The translations under genes were made by a program, and so were the position numbers. This document shows positions 23,631 through 34,130 of a stretch of DNA of 64,000 nucleotides, piece after piece. Below the pieces are notes generated by a model. It made no database searches and had not been told where the DNA came from. It saw nothing but the letters and a program-made list of their open reading frames with translations. The stretch covers positions 22,862,212 to 22,926,211 of the forward strand of contig OX393565.1 in NCBI GenBank assembly GCA_947652115.1. Direction: 5' to 3'. The stretch's first letter is position 1. Each line of letters starts with the position of its first letter. This stretch comes from Blastomussa wellsi. Lineage: Eukaryota > Cnidaria > Anthozoa > Scleractinia > Plerogyridae.

Positions 23631-23885
23631 GGAGGCGCTGTGGCCTATTGTGTAAGGGGCGGTTCTAACGGTCCTGCTTGGAGTCCTTGCGTGGGCACTG
23701 CCTTGTGCCGGTGGCAAGATACTTTACTCTCAGATGAGCTCATATCACCCAGGAGTATAACTTAGTTCTGCCAAATTATTGCAGACAGAATGCTCCGCAT
23801 CCCATCCTGTGTAAGGGTGGGGGGGGGGGGGGTAGCAATAATCCTAGCCACTGTATGCTACAAAATCCTGAGCCAGTTGGGCTTA
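23631..23885 (+). repeat. tRNA-derived SINE family A, decayed copy
   Basis: Starts ggaggcgctgtggcctattg, then 'gggcactgccttgtgccggt', 'aagatactttactctcag' and 'atcccatcctg', with a poly-G run near 23818. Same order of blocks as the copies at 37160 and 53058. Confidence 0.55.
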
Positions 23886-25743
23886 AGGTGATTCCTCAGA
23901 AATAGAAGTTGTCCAACAATTGTTTTGAAACTTTCCCTGAATGTTCCCTTCCAAGCGCTGTTTCGAAAACTACAATAAAAAGGTAGGTCACCGTGCTCGC
24001 AAAAGAGATATGGTGGGTCAGTCTTATCCCATTTATGCTAATCACGCGCGCTATTTTATCGTTTCATGGTAAATTTTACGGCAGCTGAAAGGACAGATTA
24101 TTAACCGAATACTTGGCAAAAAACTTGAGAGCTAGTAAGTCTCGATTATATGGAACAATTTAACATATGATTTATGGAAAAACTCAGACAAATTCAAACG
24201 ATAGCTGCACAAAACGTACCTCGAGTCGTTGTTCCCAAGGCTATAATTGGCATCCTCGAGTAACGATTTTCTGAGAGGTTTTAACTATATCCTTTTTTCC
24301 TAAACAAAAATTTTTCTTTTTATTTATTTAACGTAAAGATGATAATTAGTACACCAAAATTCTACCATAAAAAATGCAGGTCACCGTGCTTTTTTACGAG
24401 AATAACGGCGATTTATCTCGCTCATGAGCAAATCTCTATAGAAAAAGCCGCCATATGTTTCATGTGCGCGCGCTGCGCGCGATAATCGCGCGTAAAATGT
24501 TGCGCAGTAAAGATGCGCAATACAATACTGAGAAATTAAGGACTTTACTTTTTGGCAGTGTTCACCCTTGGTGCCAGGGTACGGTGCCCGAGTACGATTC
24601 TAAGCTGGGCACCAATTTCAACGCACCTTTTTTCAAGAAAAAAAACTCGTTTATTTTGAAAAGGAAAGGAAAGACTGTGTTCTATTAATAACACTTTGCA
24701 GACCTAACTGAATTGCGTGACTTTACAAAAACGTGTAAAAATAATGATAAAAATCTCTATGTCAGAAACGTTCATCAGTATTTATTTAGGCGGTCGTCAG
24801 TCAGCATGAAATTATTTTCAGGACAAGATATTAGCACTTTAGTATAAAAAAGCGATTTCCTTAATCCTAAACAGGGTATGTGTTTGACGTTCTTTTTGTC
24901 CTAAAATGCAGGCCTAGACAGATTCTGCTCAAAAAAATATTTTAAAAGTTCCAAAAGTTGCTCCGAATCTGCTTAAAATTGCAAAAGCTGCAAAAAAATT
25001 ATAAGTTGCTTGCCGTCCGCCAGTTTAGAACTACAATTGTAGTTGTACCATGCCCATTCAGAAAATGGCGTCGCATCCGGCACATCCATATTTGGAATCT
25101 ATCAACACATGGTACCGATCAAAACGCACGAGATTTTCTAGTGAAATTCTTGTAAATTTCCAAAGAAAACGTTATAAAATATCAATTACTTAGGAATGGC
25201 CAAAAATATGCTAACTTTTAACAAAGATGCTGTAAAGTGGCTCACTCTCCGAAAAGTTGCTCAGAATCGAAAAATTTTCTGAAAATCGTGAAAGTTGCTC
25301 AAAGGTTGCCGAGCAGAAACTGTCTAGGCCTACTAAACAGGGCCATAGTTTCAGACCTCCAGCGGCACCACTATACCCAGACATGGATCACGTGCACCCA
25401 CTTCGAACACAATATTCACTATGCAATACTCGTGATTAGTAGGCGTGTAGCGTCATGTAATCGGAAAATGTAAGTTAGTGTAACGCAATACAGTAAAAAG
25501 CACACTGTCATATACGTCACTTAAAGGAGCGTGACCTAATGGATTGGCCTTTGCATGTACAGCTAAGTAAAGATATTTTAGTGACGGCGTCTTTGAGAAA
25601 CACGAGAACGTGTCTGAAACAAGTCGAATCTTTTCAATCGCGATAACATATACGTCAATCACTCCACTTAATGATCACCCCCTATTATTTATTTTTAACC
25701 TGCGTTCAGTCATTTTGAGCAAGGCAGAACGAACAGCACACGA
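23886..25743. other. Intergenic stretch upstream of the GGT-like gene
   Basis: No gene recognised. Short open frames only; nothing with family resemblance or splice context. Confidence 0.5.
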
Positions 25744-28700
25744 ATGGGCTCTAGATCTATTCTTGCACAGAAAATGCTTCAGTGTCGCTGTATATTGTTA
25801 ATAGCGTTGGTGACTGCACAGGCTGCAATGCGCGAAATATCTTTGTCTCCAGCAACATGGCCAGAGGGAGAGTTTGAACAACTGGAGAGAATGAATCTCA
25901 ACCGATATGATCGGCCAAAGCCTCTGGCGGTGAGCGCCGGTAAAGGGCTAGTGGCGGGAACAACTGAGCCGTTTGCAGTGCATTCTGGAATGGACGCACT
26001 TAGAAAAGGAGGGAACGCTATGGACGCTTGTTTGGCAACTGCCCTTGCAGGTGTGTAAAATGGACGTCTGTAACCACACTCTTGGTTCAAGGGGGTAAAT
26101 GGGGGGAGGGGGTTGGGGAGTAGGGGTCGGCGCTTAGCAAAGTATATATTATGGGGAGGCTTCGTCCTACACGACCTCCCCGAGGTCTCAACCGTTACTC
26201 TTTTATATACCATGTTTGACACAGAAGGCTAGCAGATACTGAACAGATTCCATTTCTATGCGTCGACATTGAAACATGTGCATGAATTAGCCGCTATGTG
26301 CGCCAGTTTGAGATGTTTTTAAACAACCTTTTCATGAACACTAGAATAAATAACGGTTTTACCTCAGCTCGTGAAGGGTAGCTGTGGAACCTGTTCCGTG
26401 CGGAACCCCCCCCCCCCCCCCCCACCCCGTCTAGTTCATTGTTGGTGTCGAAAGTACTCCTCCCACTCGTCCCGGCCTGAGAGAAATAACGCAGTTAAAC
26501 TGATAGGAAATAACGCAGTTAAACTGATAGGAAATAACGCAGTTAAACTGATAGGAAATAACGCAGTTAAACTGATAGGAAATTCCGGTGGTAGAGATAA
26601 GAGAAGACGTTTGTGAAGAGTTTCAAGGAAATGATTCCCCTTGAAAGCGTTCTTTTTACCTGTGAATTTGGGTTCATATATCGCCTTGAGGTTAAACCAT
26701 GACAGATGTAGCTACTTACATAAAAACAAATTTCATTAAATAGAATCACCATATACCTCTCTCCATACTGTTAAAGGTCTTCCTCGTGTAGACGTAATCT
26801 CAAGTTGGGATTTTTTTCAAATGTATTCTAGTTGCGTGGACAAGGAAAATTGTAAATTCGCGTAGATAGTAATTATTTTTGTTAAAAAGGGGGAGCGAGG
26901 GTGCACGTGAGAGCGCTCGCCTCCCTCCAATGTGGCCCGGGTTCGATTCCGGTCCGGTGCCATATGTGGGTTGAGTTCGGTTGTTGGTTCTCTCCTCGCT
27001 CCGAGGGTTTTTCGTCGGGTACTCGGGTTTTCCTCCCTCCTCAAAAACCAACATTTATAATTTCTAAATATATGGTTTATAAACGGGAGTTTTATTTAAT
27101 CAACCCAAGCACGCATTAGAACCAGATAGGCTTAAATTTAGCAAAAACAACCACTGCATAATGGGTGGGTCAGATTCTTTAAATAAACAAGTTTGAAAAG
27201 CATTTTTACTGTTGACTGGCAAAACAAAAGCATTCTCACGTGTCACAACGGACATATTCACGAAAGCTGATATGGCAGTTTTGTATGGTTAATTGAAAGC
27301 TCCTTGAAAAGCTTTACAGCAACCTGAACGCATTTGTTTGTTGTTTACTTCATTGAAAGTCTTCTGTCTTAAATAACGTATAATCGCCTTTTTGCGATGT
27401 TTAGATACTTATGATTGGCTAAGAAAAACATGTTTTGTTGGAGTACAAAACGCACACACAAAATGGAATGGTTTGTTGTTTTTGCGCCCAAATACATCAT
27501 AAAGCATTGCGAGAAGCTAAAGCCACGTATTATTCAATCGTAAATAAAGCGCTAGCTCTGGCGATTAAAAATATTTCTTGTGTTTTCAAATACGCCTAAG
27601 CAATTGCATTTTTCGGCCTGAAAAAAATATCAATGCTACTGCATAAAATTGAAAAGAGACACCGCGACGGTAATTTTTTTTCTTTTTAGTAAGGTAAGTC
27701 TGCAGCCGGGCCTAGTGGCCCATCAGGCCGGAGCTTATCCCGGTTTCTGTAGCATGAAGCGACAGAGAGTATTTCTACTCCCCCCTGGATGGGATGCTAG
27801 TCCATCGCAGGGTTACCCCCCAGCAGTAAATTCGCCGGTACCCATTTATACACCTGGGTGAAGAGAGGCACTGTGAGAGTAAAGTGTCTTGCCCAAGAAC
27901 ACAACGCAGTGGCCCGGCCAGGACTCGAACCCGGACCGTCCGATCCAGAGTCCAGCGCACTAACCATTAGGCCACTGTTTAGTAAAACGGCACTAAAATT
28001 ATGACTTCAAGTGCTTTCGCTAATTAATTCGAAGATATATATACATATTGGGCGGAGCCGTAGTTAGTTTTTGTTTTCCAGGCAACAAAGGTCAATTTTT
28101 GAAAGGGTTTTGCAATGATGTCACCCCTTTTATAACTTCAGTCCACTTGCATAGTAATCTTTTTAAGAAAACTGGATCACTATTTGTAGGTTTGCATAGA
28201 CCTATTCGGCCAGCGCGTTTACCCCCTTGTTGCTACCCAATTCAGATCATGTGATGATTCATTTGGGAGGTTACAATTGTGTTGTTCGTACATACTTGTA
28301 TGCAATCGGTTGTGTATGACAAATTGCACAATTGTAACCTCCCAAATGAATCATCGCATGACCTGAATTGGGTGGCAACAAGGATATAAACACGTTAGCC
28401 GAATTGATCAATTGGTGCAAATACGTGTTTAGGCTAATGTGTTTTTGAGCCACGGTGTTTTCTCTGCAGAGGTCACGCTTGCAACTGGTTCCTACGTTTC
28501 GTACGCTGGTGTCACGCAAATCCTTTACTACGAGAAATCCTCCAATAGAGTGTACAGTATAAATGGCGGCTGGAATACCCCTCTGCACGGAGACTCTTCC
28601 CAGATACCAAACGTCCACACTACCGGAGATAATGGTGCTTCAGTTCTCGTCCCAGGATTCATTGCTGGGGTGGCCGACGCAGCCGCCAAGTTTGCCAAGT

Positions 28701-31590
28701 TTCCGCTGAACACATTGTTTGAGCCTGCGCTATACTTCGCGGAAAACGGATTTAAAATGTCCAATGGCATGGCAACAGCCATTAAACTTTACTACAATGA
28801 CGTAACACTGCTAAGAACAAACCAAGGTATTCATACTGTTTTAGAGCAACTTTCGATTGAGTGTAGTAAAATCAAAACTAAATTAATTACTCTGACAAAC
28901 GATACAGGCAAACCCAGTGAGTCAATCAAAACTCGAAGTAAATACATGGCCGGTGCACACGCGAATCACAATCCACCGTAGGAAAAAAAGGATGGCGGCT
29001 GTACATTTTACAACAATACCTTGCGACAGTAGCACAACGCACAGGGTATACGGAAAGGTACAATTCAACGAAATTCGTTCCTGTAGTAACAACATTGCTC
29101 TTTTCGGGTTTGAAAATTTTGGGGCTTTTCTTTGCGTGTTTATAAGCGTTTTTAGGGTTCTCGCGCGCAAAGAATTATAGGTAAATGTACCAGTCGCCAT
29201 CTTTGTACTTATGGTGGATTGTGTTTGGTTTACTTCTGATTGGTTGAAAACTTGGCACGAGATTTTTAAACCAATCACTGAGCGTACTAATGCAAAACCA
29301 AAGCAAACGCGAATTACTTTCGATGCTCAAGTGAAACCTGCGCGCTGTATCTATGAAATGATATTGACCCCTGATTAATTTGGAGATTGGGCATTGTTTC
29401 GCACTTTAACATTATTTTATGGAAATATAGTTAAGTAGGTAGGTATGTAAGAAAAATTTAGTTTTAAATTCAGTAATTAGTTTCAGAAGTTAGTCGACGG
29501 ACACCAGAACAGTCCGCTACCAATCTGGAGTGCGCGTGCGCGGACATCAACTTTCTCAGTGGTCTTTAAAAAATAATTTTCTTTTTTCTCTTCTTTAAAC
29601 ATTTTAAAATTTCATTTAAATTCAGGTATACCACTACCTTGATCCCTCAACATATGCATCAGTCATTAGTTGAATATTCATCTCGTAAGAGAGTTATTCA
29701 TATTGAGGGTATCAAGAATCGAAATTTGCGTTCACGTAACGTGACTCCCAAATAGCGCAATCCGTTGAAACGTCTCTATTTATTTTAAAGTGCCCCTGAG
29801 ACGAAATTGGTGGTATTTATTTTTTTATTTTCGAGTACAATGCGACTTTCTTAATCATCTTGGCAAATTTCAATCCATTCTGGACATGAGAAGTCATAAT
29901 TTTTAAACCTTTATTTCCGAAAATTTATGCCCGCCGTTAATTTGCTGTGTTCCAAGGCTTGGTTGCGATTCGGAGAAAGTGACGTCAAAGGCTCAAAAAT
30001 TCCTCACGGGTTGTAATTATATAACAACCAGCATAGGACATTGCACGAAGAACGATTCAATAGTCTTTGTTGATCTTCGTTTGATGGAACACGGCAAATT
30101 AATGGCGGCCGTAAATTTTCGGAAATAAAAGGTTAAAAGTTATGACTTCTCATGTCCAGAATGGATTGAAATTTGGCAAGATGATTAAGAAAGTCCCATT
30201 TTACACGAGAATTTAATAAAATGATGACCACCAATGTCGTCTCAGGGGCACTTTAAGGCTCGGAGGCAAGGGTAAATTATTGTAAAAAGTTATATAAAAA
30301 TGGTATTTTTGGCTTGGACAGCAGGATTCTATGTATTGTGTTTGGCGACAAGCCTAATTTTACCACGCCCAGTTAGTACGATAATAATACCATTGTCTTT
30401 ATTTAGGTAAAAATATTTTTACGAACCCCGAAACTGGAAAACCGTACGCTTACAACGAGCTGTTCAAACAACCAGAGTTAGCTGCCTTTATAAAGAACGT
30501 CTCCACCAGTGCTAAACAATACTTCTACAATGGGACGTGGGCCTACGTCATGACGTCACTGGTTCAAGAAAAGAAGGGCTTTGTAACTTTAGATGATATG
30601 CGTCGCTACCAAACAAAGTGGGAGGAGCCCGTCAATACGTCATATAATGGTTATGACGTGTTCGCGTCCGGGAACGACTGGGGAGGAGTTGAGCTTGTGG
30701 AGAAGTTGCACCTGATGGAATTGGCGGGAATCGGTAAGAGACCTGGATCCAACTACCTTACAAATGCAACAGAGTTCTTCTGGCTTGCTTCAATCTCTCG
30801 CTTTAGTTTCTTTGCCTCGTTCTTCTTGCACAGTAATCCGAACGGGGTATCAATCTTGAAGGAAAACTTAGATCTTGATTTTTCGAATCGTCTCTCCCGG
30901 GATTCTGCCGAAGCCATTTGGACGAAGATAGGCTCTCCCGAAAAAATGAAAGAGGTCAACGCAGTGATAAAGAAACTCCTTGGGGGAGGGGAAAGTGAGA
31001 TAGGGTCTATCCACGGATCAGATTCTATAGTTGCGGCCGACAAGGAGGGGAACGTTTGCTCCATGATTCACACCATCAACAGCCTTATGTGGGGAACTGG
31101 TCTTTTTGTCCAAGGTATCGCTTTACCGCATTCGGGCGCCATATTCAAAGGCTACGTCAAGCAGACCAGTCCTGGGGGGAGGCTCCCGGCAGCTCTGCAG
31201 CCCTCTATCACGTTCAAGACTAAGGAGTCATCCCAGAGTCGCCGACCTTTCATGGCGCTGTCTGTTGTTGGTTCATCATATCCGGTCGCTGTCCCACAGT
31301 ATGTGGCCAGTCTCTTAAACTACAACATGAATCCCAAAGAAGCTATGGAGGCCCCCGCATTCCTTTTACCCGATAATTCAGACTTTTTCCAAGCTGTTCG
31401 CATAGAGGAGTTCTCAGTTGACGAAAAAGTGCTGCAAGAGGTGCGTGACATGGGGCAAGGTGTGACCGAGCTTGAGTTCTTGAAGGCATACGGACCGATA
31501 GGCTTGGGCGTGGCGTTAACTATAGAAGACAACGGGGCCATGTACGGTTGCACTCACCCCCTAAGAAGTGGACTTGCTGAGGGAGTTTAA
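25744..31590 (+). CDS. Gamma-glutamyltransferase-family Ntn-hydrolase, non-canonical active site
   Basis: Three exons: 25744-26050, 28470-28826, 30407-31590 (TAA); 615 residues, or 605 from the Met at 25774, which would give a cleaner signal peptide MLQCRCILLIALVTAQA. Family architecture is clear: GLVAGTTEPFAVHSGMDALR then KGGNAMDACLATALA at the N-terminus, TSPGGRLPAALQPSITFK, and NMNPKEAMEAPAFLL near the C-terminus. The autoprocessing region reads IHGSDSIVAADKEGNV, where canonical enzymes have the catalytic Thr followed by T/S-H-x-S-V-V-D. Counting back from the Asp places Ser426 (from 25744) at the nucleophile position. The Arg-Glu that binds the glutamyl carboxylate is replaced (INGGWNTP), and the Gly-Gly oxyanion motif reads VGSSYPVA. 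A secreted or type II acylase/amidase of unknown substrate is therefore more likely than a true glutathione hydrolase. Poly(A) signal at 31626. Confidence 0.85.
26406..26423. repeat. Poly-C run
   Basis: Homopolymer in intron 1 of the GGT-like gene; a likely sequencing-length uncertainty. Confidence 0.8.
26482..26583. repeat. 24-bp tandem repeat, about 4 units
   Basis: Unit GAAATAACGCAGTTAAACTG plus ATAG, four near-perfect copies in intron 1 of the GGT-like gene. Confidence 0.9.
26888..27060 (+). repeat. tRNA-derived SINE (third type)
   Basis: tRNA-like head with A-box-like 'gagagcgctcgcc' and B-box-like GGTTCGATTCC, followed by a conserved body 'tcgctccgagggtttttcg' and 'ctcgggttttcctccctcct'. 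In intron 1 of the GGT-like gene. Confidence 0.55.
27690..27978 (-). repeat. tRNA-derived SINE family A, near-complete copy
   Basis: On the minus strand: head 'gtggcctaatggttagtgcg' (A box) and GGTTCGAGTCC (B box), then 'gccactgcgttgtgttcttg', 'aagacactttactctcac', 'atggactagcatcccatcca', and a 3' end 'ccggcctgatgggccacta'. The best-preserved member in this window. Confidence 0.75.
28204..28405. mobile_element. Foldback element just upstream of exon 2 of the GGT-like gene
   Basis: Almost perfect inverted repeat: 'ccaattcagatcatgtgatg' to 'gggaggttacaattgtg' at the left, and its complement 'cacaattgtaacctccc' to 'gacctgaattggg' at the right, around a 40-bp loop. Ends 64 bp before the exon 2 acceptor. 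Confidence 0.85.
28967..29223. mobile_element. TIR element (MITE), intact copy
   Basis: Left end CACAATCCACCGTA and right end TATGGTGGATTGTG are inverted repeats, with an inner pair 'gatggcggctgtac' / 'gtcgccatc'. A diverged partial relative lies at 56036-56215 and shares 'atggcggctgtacatttt', 'gcgtttttagggtt' and 'agaattatag'. Confidence 0.7.
29785..30256. mobile_element. 472-bp foldback element in intron 2 of the GGT-like gene
   Basis: Ends TTAAAGTGCCCCTGAGACGA and the complementary TCGTCTCAGGGGCACTTTAA. The arms extend inward for well over 100 bp ('cttggcaaatttcaatccat' with its complement 'atggattgaaatttggcaag'). Its right end lies 150 bp before exon 3. Confidence 0.85.
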
Positions 31591-31625
31591 GCCTCGTGGC
31601 TTTTTGTTTTTAACTTACAAATGTA

Positions 31626-31631
31626 ATTAAA
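31626..31631 (+). terminator. Poly(A) signal ATTAAA of the GGT-like gene
   Basis: ATTAAA 36 nt after the stop codon. Confidence 0.5.
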
Positions 31632-31639
31632 GTTGATTT

Positions 31640-32134
31640 TATGCCCTGGACATTAAAACAAAATTTGAGGTTAGGAATAACGCTCACATTTCTTCGACTT
31701 TCCGGGTTAAACGAGCTTCCAAGGGATCCGGCACTTCTCGTCGGTTTGTTTGACAGCTTTGTACGTCTATTACATTTATTATATGGTATTGGATCTATTT
31801 AGAGCTCCACGGTGATGATTATTATGTTTGCGCAGGGAAAATGAAAGACCAAGAATCAAGATGGGGTACCCCATTTTTTCACTTGTCCGGTCGCTGGGGG
31901 GAGGGGAAGGGGAGAGGAAATGGAGGCAAGAAAAGTGTTCCCTTTCTCTTCCGTGTAAAAGCTTCTCGCGGCTCGATCTCGATTCGCATTTGTGTTTTCG
32001 CGTCGCACGATAGGAATAGGCCCTTTGCAGGATCCGGTCACATCCAAAACAAAGAAAAGTCAAGCGATCTATCAAGATCACTAATCATTTCACCTGCAAC
32101 TCAACCAATAAGCCAATTCAGAGTTTCAAGAACA
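31640..32134. other. Intergenic stretch downstream of the GGT-like gene
   Basis: No gene recognised. A stretch around 31860-31990 has open frames in several registers because it is purine-rich; none resembles a protein family. Confidence 0.4.
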
Positions 32135-32264
32135 CTTGCGCGCGTCGGGATAAAAGGGAGGCATATAATTTTCTTCTTTTGTCATGCAAAATACTTGCAT
32201 GAATTTGAATTCAAAATCTTTTGTATTTTTAATATATGCTTGATTTTATCCCGACGTGCGCAAG
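32135..32264. mobile_element. 130-bp inverted-repeat element
   Basis: CTTGCGCGCGTCGGGATAAAA at the left and TTTTATCCCGACGTGCGCAAG at the right, 21-bp arms with one mismatch around an AT-rich centre. Abuts the Penelope-like fragment. Confidence 0.75.
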
Positions 32265-32780
32265 TTGTTTTTTAACTCCGAACTGGCTTATGTCATTTAC
32301 TGCATAACTTGCACTCTTTGCAAAAAGTTGTACATCGGCGAAACAGGGAGACGACTAGGCTACCGATTCCGAGAACACCTTCGGGACGTAGAGAAAGACG
32401 ACAAAAATGCATCGAAACCGGTCGCGAGACACTTCAATCTCCCAAATAATTCTAAGCAACATATGGCATTCTGCGGCCTTTCCCTTCACCAAGGAAGCAC
32501 GGAAAGTCGAAAAACTCTAGAACAAAAATTTATTTTTCAGATCTTAATCCTCACGGTATCAACGAACGCTTTTCATTCAACTAATTTATTCCGTTGTTTT
32601 CACGTTACCAGGCACCAACCAATATAGCGAAGCTCCATCTTTCTGTATATAAACCACACACGACCCACAATTCCTTGATTCACTCCGACGAAGGGCTAAC
32701 GCTCGAAACGTCAGCTCTTGAATCTCTTTACGGTGGCCAATTCACATTATCAACCCAGTTGATACAACCAAGTTATATTG
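32265..32780 (+). pseudogene. Penelope-like retroelement 3' end, GIY-YIG part (copy 1, broken)
   Basis: Translates as a GIY-YIG endonuclease module: ELAYVIYCITCTLCKKLYIG, ETGRRLGYRFREHL, then KPVARHFNLPNNSKQHM and SRKTLEQKFIFQ. Compared with copy 2 (minus strand, 38064-38525) it lacks 7 nt after the IFQ codons, which shifts the frame before the family end. The reverse-transcriptase part is absent, so this is a 5'-truncated dead copy. The non-coding tail after the ORF contains a hammerhead-like core and is shared with copy 2 up to 'ttatattg'. Confidence 0.75.
32676..32725 (+). ncRNA. Hammerhead-ribozyme-like motif in Penelope-like tail
   Basis: Core-like CCGACGA, then a stem-loop 'gggctaacgctc', then GAAAC and GTC. 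Stem I is supported by GATTCA (32677-32682) pairing with TGAATC (32719-32724). The canonical core is CUGANGA...GAAA; the U is C here in both copies, and the third stem is minimal, so activity is doubtful. Penelope-like elements are known to carry hammerhead motifs. Confidence 0.4.
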
Positions 32781-33044
32781 TTATACTTCCCACCGACGCA
32801 GCACCACATTTTCTTTATAAACTTACCCCCTCTTGACTGGATAAAATCGCTTTGTTCTTGATCTACCACCAACTTGCATTCTTTTGCGTCCCAGCATGAC
32901 TCATTTTACAAGCTATTCATACGAAAATGTGTTAACCTGTGTGTTCATTTTCATGAAAAGCAAATTTATTTTCATATGAATGGTTTCGCACTTTGAAAAT
33001 CGTCTTGAAACAGAGGAAAAAGGAACTTGGAAATGGTCATTTTG

Positions 33045-33222
33045 CTCCATAATCCGTAACAAAAGCGAAAATTTGCGAGCGCTATTTTCGTGGGGTGAGC
33101 GGCAAATCTGCGAGTCGCGAGTTGCGTTGACTACATCTGGCGCCCACGCAACTCGCGGATTTGCCGCTCGCCCCTCGAAAATAGCGCTCGCCAATTTTCG
33201 CTTTCGTTACGGATTTTGGAGA
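33045..33222. mobile_element. Foldback element
   Basis: Arms of about 80 bp: 'gagcgctattttcg' with 'gagcggcaaatctgcgag' at the left, complementary 'ctcgcggatttgccgctc' with 'cgaaaatagcgctcg' at the right. The sequence just left of it (32930-33030) resembles half of the element at 37620-37803. Confidence 0.8.
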
Positions 33223-33950
33223 AAAATAGAGACTGCTCGCCGTCTACATTGGACTTCTCAATGAGGGGAATACGTTTGAGATACTGGTATTCGAGCCGAT
33301 CCCCAGCCCTGATAAAGCCAGGGGCGCAACGTCACGTGACGTCATAAAATTTTAAAACAAAATTCGCTGGGCCTGCTAAATGTTTATTGTCCCTACGTGA
33401 AAGAAATCCGAAAAATGCATCTTTTCATACGTTTGCAGCTAAATAGTAGCCTATGCGTTTGAAATACAGCATGTTAAATTTTAGATATTTCCTCCCTACG
33501 TGATATCGCGATGGTTCCGTGACAAAGCTGTCGTGCTTGAAGAAACGGTCTTTTCTCAATATTTTTGCAGTTTAAACGGTTTAAGTATTAGGAAAGAGCA
33601 ATCGCTTTCATAGCAAAAGTGAGTGCAAGATGTTTTCTTTGATTTCCGTACGCCATGTTGGATGGGCACCAACATACGTCTCCATACTAAGATCTATAAA
33701 TTTGCGTGAAATGCTTCGGCAAATAACTCAAGAATGGTGTACCGCACAGACACGAGACTTGTTATTAAGCTATAAATATTTTATAACACTTTGAATTTAT
33801 CAGTTTTGCTCATTGAATGGTTTTGAATTTATTTTTTGATGGCGTGACAGTGAAAACCAGCAATTAGCGTTTTGGTTCTAAATGGAATGCTCATAAAGTT
33901 CTAACGATTATTCATTCCAACAAATCTACAAATATAATGTTCTTGCAGCG
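33223..33950. other. Intergenic stretch between the Penelope-like fragment and the minus-strand ependymin gene
   Basis: Nothing recognised; AT-rich, with no open frame of note. Confidence 0.4.
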
Positions 33951-33954
33951 GCTA

Positions 33955-33960
33955 TTTATT
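33955..33960 (-). terminator. Poly(A) signal AATAAA of the minus-strand ependymin-related gene
   Basis: AATAAA on the minus strand, about 170 nt beyond the TAA stop. Confidence 0.45.
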
Positions 33961-34130
33961 TGACATTTCACTTTATCTGTTACTACAAATTAAACTCTTC
34001 TCAGAACCTTTCCTCCGTCCCGTGACTGCTGACCAGTGACACAGAAGGCTCTGCTACAAAAAAATCATCACTAATGCATGGCGATTGGAAGAAGCTGCAC
34101 ATCCGGCGTTGTAGGTGACGGTGTTTCATA

